This document shows positions 20,531 through 31,037 of a stretch of DNA of 64,000 nucleotides, piece by piece. Position 1 is the first letter of the stretch; each line of letters opens with the position of its first letter. The position numbers and the translations under genes were made by a program. The stretch is from Lentinula raphanica (Eukaryota; Basidiomycota; Agaricomycetes; Agaricales; Omphalotaceae), in assembly GCA_027919835.1 (NCBI GenBank), contig JANVFP010000048.1, forward strand, positions 124,001 to 188,000, in the 5' to 3' direction. The notes beneath the pieces were generated by a model. That model ran no database searches. It saw nothing but the letters and a program-made list of their open reading frames with translations, and was not told where the DNA came from.

Positions 20531-22408
20531 TTGATCTTAAAAATAGCTCCAAGGGAGTCTCGGACGTCGAAGAACGCAGGTTCTTTAGATTACTTTGATC
20601 CAGAGGTGCAAGCCCCGGATAAAAGAAAACGTGTTACAAAGAAGCCTACGGTTCCTGTCTACGATCCGAAGAACCTCGGACGAGCAAAGAGCAATCCAGA
20701 TAACGGGACTGCTGCTAGATCTGCTTCTGAAGTTCCAAGAACGAACAGATCTGGTGTAGTGCAAGGAAGCAGTAGACGTCAGGCAGTTACTGCTGAACCA
20801 GTCGATTTGACTAGTTTGAATCCTACATTACCAAACTCTATTTCTTTTGACTTGCAACGTATCGTGTTTGGGAACAGAATACCAAATATAACGATGAGTA
20901 CTACACAAAATGACCAAAATGCACAAGGTGCAAACGAGGCCCCAGTGGATATCCTCAAACTGTTGGGACCTCCTGCGTTGTCTCCTGAAGAGCAAGGGGA
21001 ATACAACAATGCGAAGTTCCCTGCCACTCATAAAACGGCTATGATCTTGGATCTAGCTGATCCGATCCAAATGCCTGAATGGATGAGGTTCTGTCTAACG
21101 ACGTTCCAAGCCACGGGTGTGACCTCTGAAAAGGTGAAGATGCAAAGGATCTTTGGATGGATGACCCTCCAGACGAAGCAGGCCTTAGAGCATCTCCCTG
21201 GAGCGGAGGAAGGAAAGGAGGATGCAGATCAATTCCTTCGAGCCATGATTGAGCGGTTCCCGTCTATCTTTGGCAAACCCCTGGGTTCCAAGAAAGCTAT
21301 GCTGGAATTGGTTCAGAGGTTTCGACCATTGAGAGTCGAGGATGGATCTGAGCTGTTGATCTATTGTATGTTGTTCGAGGTCGAGGCCAATAAGTTGTTG
21401 AAACCGCCTCCGGCGATTGGAAACCATGAATTGGTGTCGGTCTTTCTATCAGCATTCGATGGAAACCTGAGAAAAGCTGTCTCGAAACGAGTTCAGCATC
21501 AGGTCCCCAACTCGAAACTTGCGAAACGACGTACGGATGATCCATATACGTTCTCGGAATGGAAAAGTGCTGCAGAGGCTGTGGCTAGGCAGCCCCCTCT
21601 CGAATCACTATACCAGACCTTTACTGGAACGGATGGAGCTGTCCTGAATGCAGAGACCAACTCTAGGGGAGGGATCTATATTCCGGTAGTGACCCCAGCA
21701 GCTGCTAAAGAGGAAACGCCAGATCTGACCCGTTTCTTTGCTACAGACACTAGATCTAGTGTTAAGCAGGAACAGGCAGAGGACCATGAACGTGCCTTTG
21801 TGGAAAATGTGGACAAATCGTCGTTGATGCTCAAAGAAATGGGGAATCTTAAGACGCGTTTTCAGGATGAACTGACGTCGTTGCAGCAATTGCTCAATGA
21901 TGTTAGGGCAGGAAAATCGGATGCTGGAATGCGACCCCAGCCCAGACCTGGCTTTTCTGGTAGTAGTAATCCCGGAACCAGTGGGCAGGGTCGAGGGATC
22001 CTTAATGTCAATCCCACTCCAAGCCAAGGAATGCCAGATCGAACGTGTTTCTTGTGTCGAGGACCAGATCATATGATGAGTAACTGTCCCTTGTTCATGG
22101 AACTCCTTGGGAAAGGCTGGGTGATGCCGGAGTCTCAAGGATCCAAACGTCTTAAGCTGAAAGATGGATCTCCGTTACCAAATAACTTTGGTCCGGAAAC
22201 TCGATACCAAAAGATCGTGAAATATGCTCAGAGCAAGAACTGGCCTGTTTTGGCGACGTTATACAATGATCTAATCCCCGATGAAGAGGATTATACAGAT
22301 CAGTTGGGGGATCCTACTTGGTTGTACCTTGCCAACGTAGTTGAATCTTCCCAGGGGAGATCTAGCAACAATGTTGCAACGGTGTACAGTAATGAGTCGG
22401 GAAACTAG
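20531..22408 (+). CDS. gag: Gypsy Gag (capsid/nucleocapsid)
   Basis: The frame is open from about 20531, but the first ATG in it is at 20894 (MSTTQNDQNAQ), giving 504 residues. The upstream 121 codons have no ATG, so they would need a non-AUG start or may be leader. The central part resembles retrotransposon capsid (MPEWMRFCLTTFQATGV, FGWMTLQTKQALEHLPG, FLRAMIERFPSIFGKPLGS). Near the C-terminus, CFLCRGPDHMMSNC is a CCHC zinc knuckle (C-x2-C-x4-H-x4-C) for RNA binding. The stop TAG at 22406-22408 is followed 8 bases later by the pol frame, shifted by one base position. Gag looks intact. Confidence 0.85.
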   Translation: MILKIAPRESRTSKNAGSLDYFDPEVQAPDKRKRVTKKPTVPVYDPKNLGRAKSNPDNGTAARSASEVPRTNRSGVVQGSSRRQAVTAEPVDLTSLNPTLPNSISFDLQRIVFGNRIPNITMSTTQNDQNAQGANEAPVDILKLLGPPALSPEEQGEYNNAKFPATHKTAMILDLADPIQMPEWMRFCLTTFQATGVTSEKVKMQRIFGWMTLQTKQALEHLPGAEEGKEDADQFLRAMIERFPSIFGKPLGSKKAMLELVQRFRPLRVEDGSELLIYCMLFEVEANKLLKPPPAIGNHELVSVFLSAFDGNLRKAVSKRVQHQVPNSKLAKRRTDDPYTFSEWKSAAEAVARQPPLESLYQTFTGTDGAVLNAETNSRGGIYIPVVTPAAAKEETPDLTRFFATDTRSSVKQEQAEDHERAFVENVDKSSLMLKEMGNLKTRFQDELTSLQQLLNDVRAGKSDAGMRPQPRPGFSGSSNPGTSGQGRGILNVNPTPSQGMPDRTCFLCRGPDHMMSNCPLFMELLGKGWVMPESQGSKRLKLKDGSPLPNNFGPETRYQKIVKYAQSKNWPVLATLYNDLIPDEEDYTDQLGDPTWLYLANVVESSQGRSSNNVATVYSNESGN

Positions 22409-22416
22409 AGGATCCG

Positions 22417-23748
22417 ATGATTGAGTCGAGCAAGGGACGAAAAACAAGATCCCAGCTGAAGGACACGACTCATGAGGATGAACCTAAGCCCCGTTCATTG
22501 AAAACTGTGCCTCCTACTAAGACAAAACGTTTTGATGGAGTGCACATACCCGTAGATCGAAATCACCCAAATTTTAAAAATGTTGCCAATCAATCCAAAT
22601 CTGCTCCTGAACCATCCAATTCGAAAGATCTGAACGGAAAATCGAACAGATCCAATCATTCATCAGGGGATGCTTCACTAGGGAAGTCGAGATCTGTTAG
22701 TGTCGAAGAGAAATCGGATAAAGAGGATTCTGATTCTGAAGTAGAATTAGTTGAGGAAACTAGTGAGACCACTCGCAAAGTGCGTTTCAGGGAGCCCTCA
22801 CCCTCTAGATCTGACGAAACACATCGACCTTTTGATCATGTCCCACCCAGGGAAGTGTCACCCATACCTCGAAATCAACCAAAATCCAAACCGGAGAAGG
22901 TCACTGAATCTAAAGGATCTTCGAAGGGACCCAAATTTCGGCTTCGGAATGAGTTATTCATTCCAGGCCTTGAAGAAGAATTAGCTGATCGGATTTCTCG
23001 TCAAATGATCACATTGACTGCTGCTGAGGCATTCCAATTGTCAGGCAAAGTCAGGCAGATCATGATGAGGAAGATGAAAAACCGCCAAGTGCGTCCACAA
23101 GAACGAATCAAGTCCTTTGTTAATGAGGCCCATGATGTTGAACCTAGTGTCGAGGAGATCCCGAGAACAGGGATGGAGATGCAACAGTTCATTGCCGTGG
23201 AAGATCTCAGTCTGTCAGAAGGATTGATCTTTGAGAAAATACTCGAGGATCGAGATGGCATGAAGGCAGGGGATTATGTTCAGTTGGATCCGGTGGTAGC
23301 TTTTCTTCATGATGTTGATGAAAATGATTCACGTCGTGATATGACTATAGTAGCCACTATGGGAAATGGCTTAAGATCTGTGTGGCCAGTTGTGAATAAT
23401 CGAGATGATCTAGACATCGAGAGTGTATTAGACTCTGGATCTCAGATTGTCGCTATCGATATGTGTGTTGCCCTAGGATTAGGACTAGGTTGGGATCCGA
23501 AAGTGACCATCCAAATGCAGAATGTGCATGGAGGTCTGGCCCGTACCAAAGGACTGTCCAGGAACGTACCATTCCGATTTGGACCCATAACACTGTATCT
23601 ACAATGCCATGTGCAGGAAAAGGCACCCTTCGAAATTCTGTTGGGTAGACCTTTCGATGTACTGACAGAAAGTGTCATCCATACGTTTGGATCTGGTGAC
23701 CAAGAGTTAACCATAACAGATCCGAACACTGGAAACAATACACCATAG
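22417..23748 (+). CDS. Gypsy Pol, N-terminal part with aspartic protease
   Basis: 443 codons starting just after gag. A long Ser/Lys/Glu-rich charged region precedes a retropepsin-like protease domain: LDSGSQIVAI (catalytic D-S-G) and ILLGRPF at the expected distance. The frame stops at 23748. Downstream bases remain open in a neighbouring frame for about 50 codons, which suggests a one-base indel and not a true end. Confidence 0.75.
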   Translation: MIESSKGRKTRSQLKDTTHEDEPKPRSLKTVPPTKTKRFDGVHIPVDRNHPNFKNVANQSKSAPEPSNSKDLNGKSNRSNHSSGDASLGKSRSVSVEEKSDKEDSDSEVELVEETSETTRKVRFREPSPSRSDETHRPFDHVPPREVSPIPRNQPKSKPEKVTESKGSSKGPKFRLRNELFIPGLEEELADRISRQMITLTAAEAFQLSGKVRQIMMRKMKNRQVRPQERIKSFVNEAHDVEPSVEEIPRTGMEMQQFIAVEDLSLSEGLIFEKILEDRDGMKAGDYVQLDPVVAFLHDVDENDSRRDMTIVATMGNGLRSVWPVVNNRDDLDIESVLDSGSQIVAIDMCVALGLGLGWDPKVTIQMQNVHGGLARTKGLSRNVPFRFGPITLYLQCHVQEKAPFEILLGRPFDVLTESVIHTFGSGDQELTITDPNTGNNTP

Positions 23749-23941
23749 GTACTAGTCCGAGAGGACAAAGTCCTAAAGCTCAGAAACGGCAGTTGGATAA
23801 GCAGAAGTATGCTCAGACTCGGACAGAGACTCCAGATCCAAATCAGGAGACCAGTCCCGAAGAAGAGGAGAAAACTGCTGAACCAAATTTTTAGATAACC
23901 TCTGTGATCTGAGTAGCGATCAGGGAGAGGTTGAAATCGCT

Positions 23942-24763
23942 GTGAGTGGGTATTGGGATCCTTTAGGTGAAGAAGTAGTCATTGAGTCGACCAAAGTGAA
24001 AGAAGGAGTGTTCCAAGACGAAGAATTGGCTGAACTATATGTTAATTATAGCCAACCCTCGTTTAGGGATTCACTTCCTGAAGTCGCTGAAACCATAGAT
24101 CTATACCTAAACAAAGGTGTGGACCATCAACAAAATCGTGTGATCAATCCTTGGAAGGAAGGATTTCGAACTGATCCGGACGTGGAACAACTTGAACAGT
24201 CATTTTATCAGTCTATTAAAGCTAAGAGTCTGACGAGAGACGTTCATGGGTTGTCCCGGCCAAGTGATTACACTTCAGATCTGGACCATGTAAGTCCAGA
24301 TCAACCGGATAATTCCCAGTCCTACGACTTGAGGAGTGCCCGGGAACGAGTTCAATCGTGGGAACAAAAGAATGGAACATTTGAACAGCATATAGGCGCA
24401 TATAGTGACCCAATGTCATCATATTCAAATGTATCTGTCTTCGGTTCTCGAAAATATAAGCCTGTTGCGTTGAAAGTACGCCCGGTTAAGGCTGAACTTC
24501 CTGAGGAATTTAGGGTTCGTCGTCATATCTTTGGAGATCCTTTGGAAGGATTGCCAGATCTGCCGACTCATCCACCTGAATTCACTCCGGGAGTCCGATA
24601 CACGCAAGAGCGTAAGGAGATTATTGACAAGAACCATCCAGAAGGATTCTTAACAAATGAGGAACGAAAACTCGTTCATCATCTGATGAAGGTTCAGGAA
24701 ATGGGTTTTGCCTGGGATCAATCCGAAGGTGGAACTTTCAGAGAGGATTCTTCCCTCCAGTAA
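23942..24763 (+). pseudogene. Gypsy Pol linker before RT (frameshifted piece)
   Basis: Open for 273 codons in another frame. It carries the spacer between protease and reverse transcriptase (for example YDLRSARERVQSWEQKNG and YKPVALKVRPVKAELPEEF). At both ends coding continues in a different frame: before it near a T-run at about 23890, and after it near a T/C-rich run at about 24748. It is a segment of one polyprotein displaced by single-base indels. Confidence 0.7.
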
Positions 24764-24810
24764 AGATTCCGGTTATACCTCACGAACCCTGGGTCGAGAA
24801 AAACATTCCC

Positions 24811-26256
24811 GTGCCTCCAGGAATCTTTCCTAAGGTTTGTAAGATAATCAAGGATAAGATCCTTGCAGGAGTTTACGAACCATCGAGTGCAAGCTACAGA
24901 TCTAAATGGTTCTGTGTGGTGAAAAAGGATGGAACGAGCCTAAGATTGGTGCACAGTCTGGAGCCTTTGAATAAGGTTACTATACGGCACTCCGGGGTTC
25001 CCCCAGCTACTGCGGACATTGCTAGACACTTTGCAGGCAGAGCATGTGGAGGGATCTTGGATATCTTTGTGGGCTATGATGAGAGACATATAGACGTTGG
25101 ATCTAGGGATCTCACCACTTTCCAAACTCCTTATGGACCACATCGTCTCGTCAAATTGCCTATGGGATGGACCAATTCGGTACCAATATTCCATGACGAT
25201 GTAACTTACTTGTTACGAGACGAAATTCCTGAATATACTATTCCTTACATTGATGATGTACCTGTGCGAGGACCCGAGAGTCGATATGAGTTACCAGGTG
25301 GTGGCTATGAAACCATTCCGGAAAACCCACAGATCCGTCGATTCGTATGGGAACATCTTCAAAACGTGAATCGGATCATCCAACGAATGAAGCATGCTGG
25401 AGGTACCTTTTCAGGACCTAAAGCCTTCGTTTGTTGTGAGGAAACCACAGTGGTTGGACATCGTTGTGCCTATGAAGGACAGAAACCAGATGATAAGATC
25501 GCTACTACGGTCCTAACTTGGCCTAAATGCGAGACTCGAACACATGTTAGAGCTTTCCTGGGGACTGTTGGCCAGCTTCGAATGTTCATTCACAACTATT
25601 CCAAGAAAGCTGCCCCCTTGACTAAATTGACGGCAAATGTACCGTTTGAGTGGTCTGAGGAGCAGGATCTTGCTATGGAACTACTAAAGGAAGGAGTGCG
25701 AAATGCACCAGCCCTTAGAGTCATTGTTTATGATTGGGAAACACATCTATCAGTCGATAGTTCATGGATGGGAACAGGATTTTACATTTATCAAGTAGAT
25801 CCTAACGACCCTGAAAAGATCTATTACAATTACTTTGGATCTATTCCCTACGTGGAACGGGAAGCCCGTTTTTCACAATCTAAACGTGAACTTTATGGTC
25901 TGAAACTTGCTTTGGAGTCCACCCATTATCTTCTTTATGGATGCCGACAACTGATAGTGGAAACTGATGCGAGCTACATACAGGGAATGCTTGAAAACCC
26001 CAGTAGTGGCCCAAATGCAACCATTAATCGTTGGATTGAGGCAATCCGTAAATTCCATTTCGATTTGGTACATGTCAAAGGTGTGACACATGGACCTGAT
26101 GGCTTATCTCGAAGACCACCTGGTGGTTGGACAACTCCTCGCGGAAAGTCGACCAGTGAAGATGATCTGGATGAGGATGACTCCAACAACATCAGGTTTC
26201 TGAAAGCAGATGATGCCGACGATCCATTCCCTTTGATTCGTTTAAAGATCATATAG
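24811..26256 (+). pseudogene. Gypsy reverse transcriptase and RNase H segment
   Basis: RT domain: SKWFCVVKKDGTSLRLVHSL, GGILDIFVGYDERHI (first catalytic Asp), LPMGWTNSVPIFHDDV and the active-site PYIDDV. RNase H domain: LSVDSSWMGTGFYIY, YVEREARFSQSKRELYGLKL and IVETDASYIQGML, with the expected D, E and D. It ends HGPDGLSRRPPGG and a charged tail. The frame is intact across both domains but is joined to the flanking pol pieces only by frameshifts. The listed start is a frame position, not a true initiation codon. Confidence 0.85.
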
Positions 26257-26365
26257 ATCCAAGGCATGGTTATCTCCTAGGAATCTATTGCCCAGATTTC
26301 GAGGAAGATCTAGAACTTGCCAGAGAAGAAGATCTTGAGCATAAACTACGAAGGACCATCTGCTT

Positions 26366-26907
26366 ATGCATGGGATGCAACCAGTTTCTCAGTATCTGCA
26401 ATATACTACGATTCCTGACAATGCAGTCTGGGGACCAGATCAATCATATCCGGATTCCCACAGATCTGATGGAGGAAATCGTTTGGACAAGCAGTTGCCA
26501 GAGATCTTGGAGTGGCTGAAAAACCCTGATGCAGAATGTTTCGGGAAATTGGACAAGAAACAACGGTTAGAAATGGATAGGAAAGTAATCCCTTCTCCAT
26601 TGATGCCGAAGGTCGATTGTACCATAGGAAGTTATCGTCAGATCAGCCTCGTTTAGTCGTGGATCCTGATCGACGAATGGCTCTTCTGAACAGTGCACAT
26701 GATGCCCTTGGTCACAAAGGTGTCTTTGCAACGAAGGACTTCTTGGAAAAGAGGTTTTGGTGGCCAGATCTGGACAAAGACGTGGAGTGGTATGTTAAAT
26801 CGTGCCAAGCCTGTCAGGATCGACAGAGGGCTCTCATTAGAATCCCTCCAACGGTTACTACACCCCTTCCCTGTTTCAGAAGGTACATATTGACACCATG
26901 TTCATGA
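26366..26907 (+). pseudogene. Gypsy Pol, integrase zinc-binding segment
   Basis: Two overlapping frames (26366-26656 and 26617-26907) share this part of pol. The second carries the integrase HHCC module: AHDALGHKGVFATKDFLEKR, then WWPDLDKDV and CQACQDRQ. The coding frame changes near 26620 and again near 26880, so at least two indels lie here. Confidence 0.7.
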
Positions 26908-28188
26908 CTCCATCCAGTAATGGGTGTAAGTACATAGTGCATGGTCGAGATTCACTTTCATCCTGGTCCGAGGCGAGAGCCTTAAGAGTGGAAAATGCCA
27001 GATCTATAGCTGAATGGTTCTTTGATGACATTATCTGTCGATGGGGATGTCCTGAGGAAGTTGTTTCGGATAATGCACCCCAAATGAAGCTTATGCTGAA
27101 ATGGTTGGAACAAAAGTATGGGATCCGAGGAATTAAGATTTCCCCGTATAACTCTCAAGCTAATGGAAAGATTGAGCGTGCTCATTATGATCTGAGGCAG
27201 GCCTTAGCAAAGACTTGTGCCGGAGATCTGAGCAAATGGTTCTACTTCCTGAAGCCAATGTTATGGGCAGATCGAGTCACTCCTAGGAGGGGTCTCGGAT
27301 GCTCTCCCTATTTTGTTGTAACTGGTGCAGAACCGTTACTCCCTTTTGATATCGTCGAATCTACCTATTTGGTCAATCCACCAAATCGAATCCTCTCTCG
27401 GGAAGAGTTGCTGGGTTATCGTGCTCAGGCCCTTTCCAAACACCGTTCCTTCATTGAGAACATGAGATCCAGGATTGATGCTAATAAGCGTCGAGATCTT
27501 AGGATCTTCGAAGACAAGTTCCGATATACTATCAAGGACTGGGATTTCAAACCAGGGACCTTGGTACAGATCAGGAACACCACCATCGAGAAGAATTTGG
27601 ATCGAAAAATGTATAGTCGTTACCGTGGACCTATGGTTGTGATCAGACGAACACGAGGAGGATCTTATATCATTGCTGAAATGGATGGTACCGTACTGAA
27701 AGACAAAGTCGGTGCATTCAGAGTAATGCCTCATCATGCTCGTTTCGAACCAATAGATCTGCCCCAGAACATCCATGACCTGATAGATCTGAGTCCAGAA
27801 CAACTGGAAGCTATGGTCGATGATGACGAGGATACCCCTGATAATGTTGAGGATCTAGTATTCGGAGCAATCCCTAAGATCAACATATCTGAGGATCCTG
27901 AGTCACATTCGATACTTCAGCTGAAAAGGATACAGATCCTTCGGATCCGAAGGCTGCAGAGTCCGGTTCTGATGATGAAGCACCTGAGGATGACAATTCT
28001 GAGGCAGGCCCACGTCGTAGTCGAAGGATCCCTCATCAAACTGAGTTAGACCAACAGATCTATTTAGTTTGGGGGAGTCCGGTCATTGATCTTTCGAAAA
28101 TTCTATCTCAACATGCCGAGGAAGTTGGTCATCGACTGAATTACCTCAAAAACTACCTAATACGTTACTTGACTGCATATCAGGTATA
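26898..28188 (+). pseudogene. Gypsy integrase catalytic core and C-terminal tail
   Basis: The first open part (26898-28049) contains the DDE integrase core: VHGRDSLSSWSEA region, VVSDNAPQMK (second Asp) and NGKIERAHYDLRQAL (Glu). It is followed by a GPY-like C-terminal region (PGTLVQIRN, YRGPMVVIRRTRGGSYIIAE). Near 27906 coding passes to another frame, whose acidic tail (SGSDDEAPEDDNSEA, RRSRRIPHQTEL) runs to a stop at about 28188, across the first polypurine-like motif at 28063. Confidence 0.75.
28063..28077 (+). repeat. internal copy 1 of polypurine-tract motif
   Basis: TTTAGTTTGGGGGAG, identical to the 15 bp next to the 3' LTR (34144-34158) and to 30313-30327. This copy lies inside the pol C-terminal tail. 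Confidence 0.85.
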
Positions 28189-28251
28189 AAAATAGGTACC
28201 AGGACAACGGGAACGAATGGATCTGGTGTTTCAACTACTTCAGACGTCTAC

Positions 28252-30225
28252 CTAAGGCGCGGAATGTGGAGGAAGCGAAGGATCTAGGCGTGCTAGCTGT
28301 TCTCTATCACCTTGTGGATCACCCCTGGGTGGCATCATAAGGGGACGAGTGTAGGGTGTGTAGGAAGGAACGACAACCACTTCCTCGCGAGGATTGCTGT
28401 CGTCGTCGACGTTCAGGGGCTGTTTCATACGGAAAGCCTTCCAGGCGTTGTCGATAATGGCCTGACTTGCCAACCCACGTCGAGCGTAAAACCTAGCTTT
28501 GATGGAACAGTCGAAAAGCTGATTCTGATGGAAGTTAACCAAGGCATTGAACTGTGCCTCGGTATAGTTGCTGTACTCAGCGCGTGGCTATGAGTGATAT
28601 CTTGAAGGAGACGGACGAGGTCCCAGTTTTCGGAATCTCCAGGGTCGCCTGTGAAGATGATTAGCTCAGATACCACGTCCTAGAGACAGTTCAAACGCAA
28701 GACAACATGCTAAAGCAATAGATCTAGTGATCCTTGCTGCTCTGTGATAAATAATAGAGCGAAAAGAAGAGAAGATCTGTTGGAAATGACTCGAGGTACT
28801 TACAAGTATCGGCCAGATCTAGGTAGACCTTGGTCCTCTTGGTCCGTTCCTCTCCGGTCGCCAGGGGCTGAACGATAGTCTCAGGTCCAGCAGTGGTTGA
28901 GTAAGGCTCAGGTTCACTGAAGTCTCAGCGGATCCTGCTGCCCCCACGTCTTGGTCCTGTCGCTTTCGTTTTCCCTTGCCCTTGGAAGCCTTCGTAGTCT
29001 CTCCTCAGCATTCGTCCCTTGGCCTTAGCCTTGGGTTTGGGTTCCTCTTCCATCTAGAGAATCGTCAGATCTATTCGTTCTGAGTAGATCTAAAGGTACT
29101 TACGATGATATCCGGGTCAGCCATTGGCTCAGGAGTCTCCTCGACGACCTTAGACTTCTTTTTGGACTTGGACTTAGACTTAGCCTTGGGAGACGCCTCT
29201 TCTTCACCTGCAACGTCCTCCATCTGAAGATCTTCATCAGAAACCGTTAGATCTATCAAGTGGAACGACGTACAGGGCTATCTTGGTCAGCTACCTTGAC
29301 GGGAGTGCCCTTTCGATACAACTTAGCACGACGTTCGGCTCGATAAGCAAGAATGGCGTAGGCTGCAATGCCATCACAGCCTGGACTTGCCTGTTGACGA
29401 CGAAGGAAGGCAGTAGTTCCCTTGGGACGGGCCTTACGTGCAGCAGCCTCGTCTTCAGCTTCGGCGGCGGCGAGATCTGCTTCCTAACTCGATGGATCAG
29501 TACTTCGGATCGACTCGACGAACAGATCTACTCACGATTTCTTCCATGAACTTCTGTTCAGCGTCAATGGGCTCGACTGAAGCACGTTCCACGGTCTTTT
29601 CTCTGGCCTTGGACGATTCCTTGCCTTTGGTCTTTGAAAATTGATCAGATCTATCGAAGGGACAAAGTTATTCGAAGTATACTTACTCCTGGAGTCGAGT
29701 TTTTGACTTCCTTTGCAGCGGCTTCGGCCTTCTGCATTTTGGCTCGTGTGGCGGAACGACGGATCTTGACGAGCTCGTCGAGGAACAGTTCCATCCGGGA
29801 GTCTTGTCCACCCTCATTCTTGACGTTGGGGTAGAGTCTGCCGGCCTCCTCTGCGATCTCAGAGAAGGCCATGATGCCGATCAAGGCCTCACTCAAGGCC
29901 TCGTACTGTTGCATGTACGAAGTGTTGAGACTGGCAGCCTCCTTCGACACCTTAAGGGACTGGAAAAGTCGTCAAATGTCTGATAATGAACAGATCTAGT
30001 CATGAAATACATACAATGTGTTCATAGGCAGACTTTACATCAGCCATGATCGCTTTTCTCGTCGAAGTCTGAAGCTTGATGGATCCTTGTTGATTGATAG
30101 CAGCACTGAATCCTAGGGTACGATCTTGACATAGTACTTGCCCAGTGTGCTGCATCGTCAGCCCAGTCCTCAAGCTCGGACTCCAAACGAAGGGGAGTGT
30201 TGGAAAATTCGTGGTTGGGCGCCAT
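28252..30225 (-). CDS. antisense accessory gene B in Gypsy element
   Basis: A spliced gene on the strand opposite to gag-pol. It starts at about 30225 (MAPNHEFSNTPLRLESELED) and ends in HSAP at 28252. Exon-like blocks in order: VKSAYEHI, SYMQQYEALSEALIGIMAFS with GGQDSRMELFLDELVKIRRS, ERASVEPIDAEQKFMEEIV, a helical Ala/Glu-rich block with GTTAFLRRQQASPGCDGIAA, a Lys/Ser-rich block (PKAKSKSKSKKKSK), and a C-terminal block with AEYSNYTEAQFNALVNFHQN and ARFYARRGLASQAI. Introns of about 50-70 bp with GT-AG ends separate the blocks, often with AGATCT inside. No known domain is recognised. The long consistent frames and splice signals argue for a real gene carried by the element. Exon limits are approximate. 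Confidence 0.55.
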
Positions 30226-31037
30226 ATTTTTGTTTGGGAGTTGGATCTACTCGGATCAGTGCTGTTTTATACGAAAACTTTCCTTGACTGAGTCAGCAGG
30301 GACTGCTGAGCTTTTAGTTTGGGGGAGGGGACACTGTGTTTCGAAAATTTTCAAATTTTAAAATTTTACGAAGTCAGTGATCTAAGTGAAACAAGCATGT
30401 GGGTAACATGTATAGCACTAGATCTGAGGCCGACGTAGCTCACATTAGTTGCCCAAAGGATTAAGAGACCTTAGGGCAGTGACCACCAACATTTTTATAA
30501 GCGAAAGGCACGAAAGAACGAATGGATCTATTCGTGTTTTCCGCATATACTCACAGATCTAGGGACCCTGTAACAAGGGATACTCCAGATCTGTCCATTT
30601 CTCTTACAAAGAGGCTCAGTAAGGTCAAGAAATTCGTATTTCAAAGACTTCTATTAGAGCTTACTTTAGTTCTACACTACCAAGGACAGATCTATTCAAT
30701 TCCGTTAACTTAGTGGACTTATGGATGAATTTCACACGAGGTTTCAAGACAAAATGGTCATTAGACCATTGCATTGAGCAGACTACAAAGGACTACCTAA
30801 GTGTCTGTAAGATGTACCAAGATATGTTGAAGAGACCTCAAAAGAAATGCTACATAGGCTACGAGTGAAGAATTGAAGAAATTAGTCCGTATGTAGTAAA
30901 CCAATGGGTCTGTAGATGGTGACGACGATTGAGATCTGTACAAAACGATTGTCCAAGTCCAAGAAAGCGTACCCCTCGACCAGATCCACCCTAAACGAAA
31001 CCATGTCCTAAGTAGGGAGACAGAAACCGAGTATGAT
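30226..31037. other. gap between the two antisense genes
   Basis: About 0.8 kb. It probably holds the promoter of antisense gene B, the second polypurine-motif copy (30313-30327), an AT-rich run of A3-5/T3-5 tracts at about 30340-30370 and several AGATCT sites. No coding sequence recognised. Confidence 0.5.
30313..30327 (+). repeat. internal copy 2 of polypurine-tract motif
   Basis: TTTAGTTTGGGGGAG again, extended by GGG. It lies just upstream (in plus orientation) of the gap sequence between antisense genes B and A. Confidence 0.85.

Noticed and set aside
23746..23895. A GT-AG intron in pol (GTACTAG to TTTTTAG)
   Set aside because: The interval stays open and protein-like in a neighbouring frame for about 50 codons, so single-base shifts explain it better than an intron.
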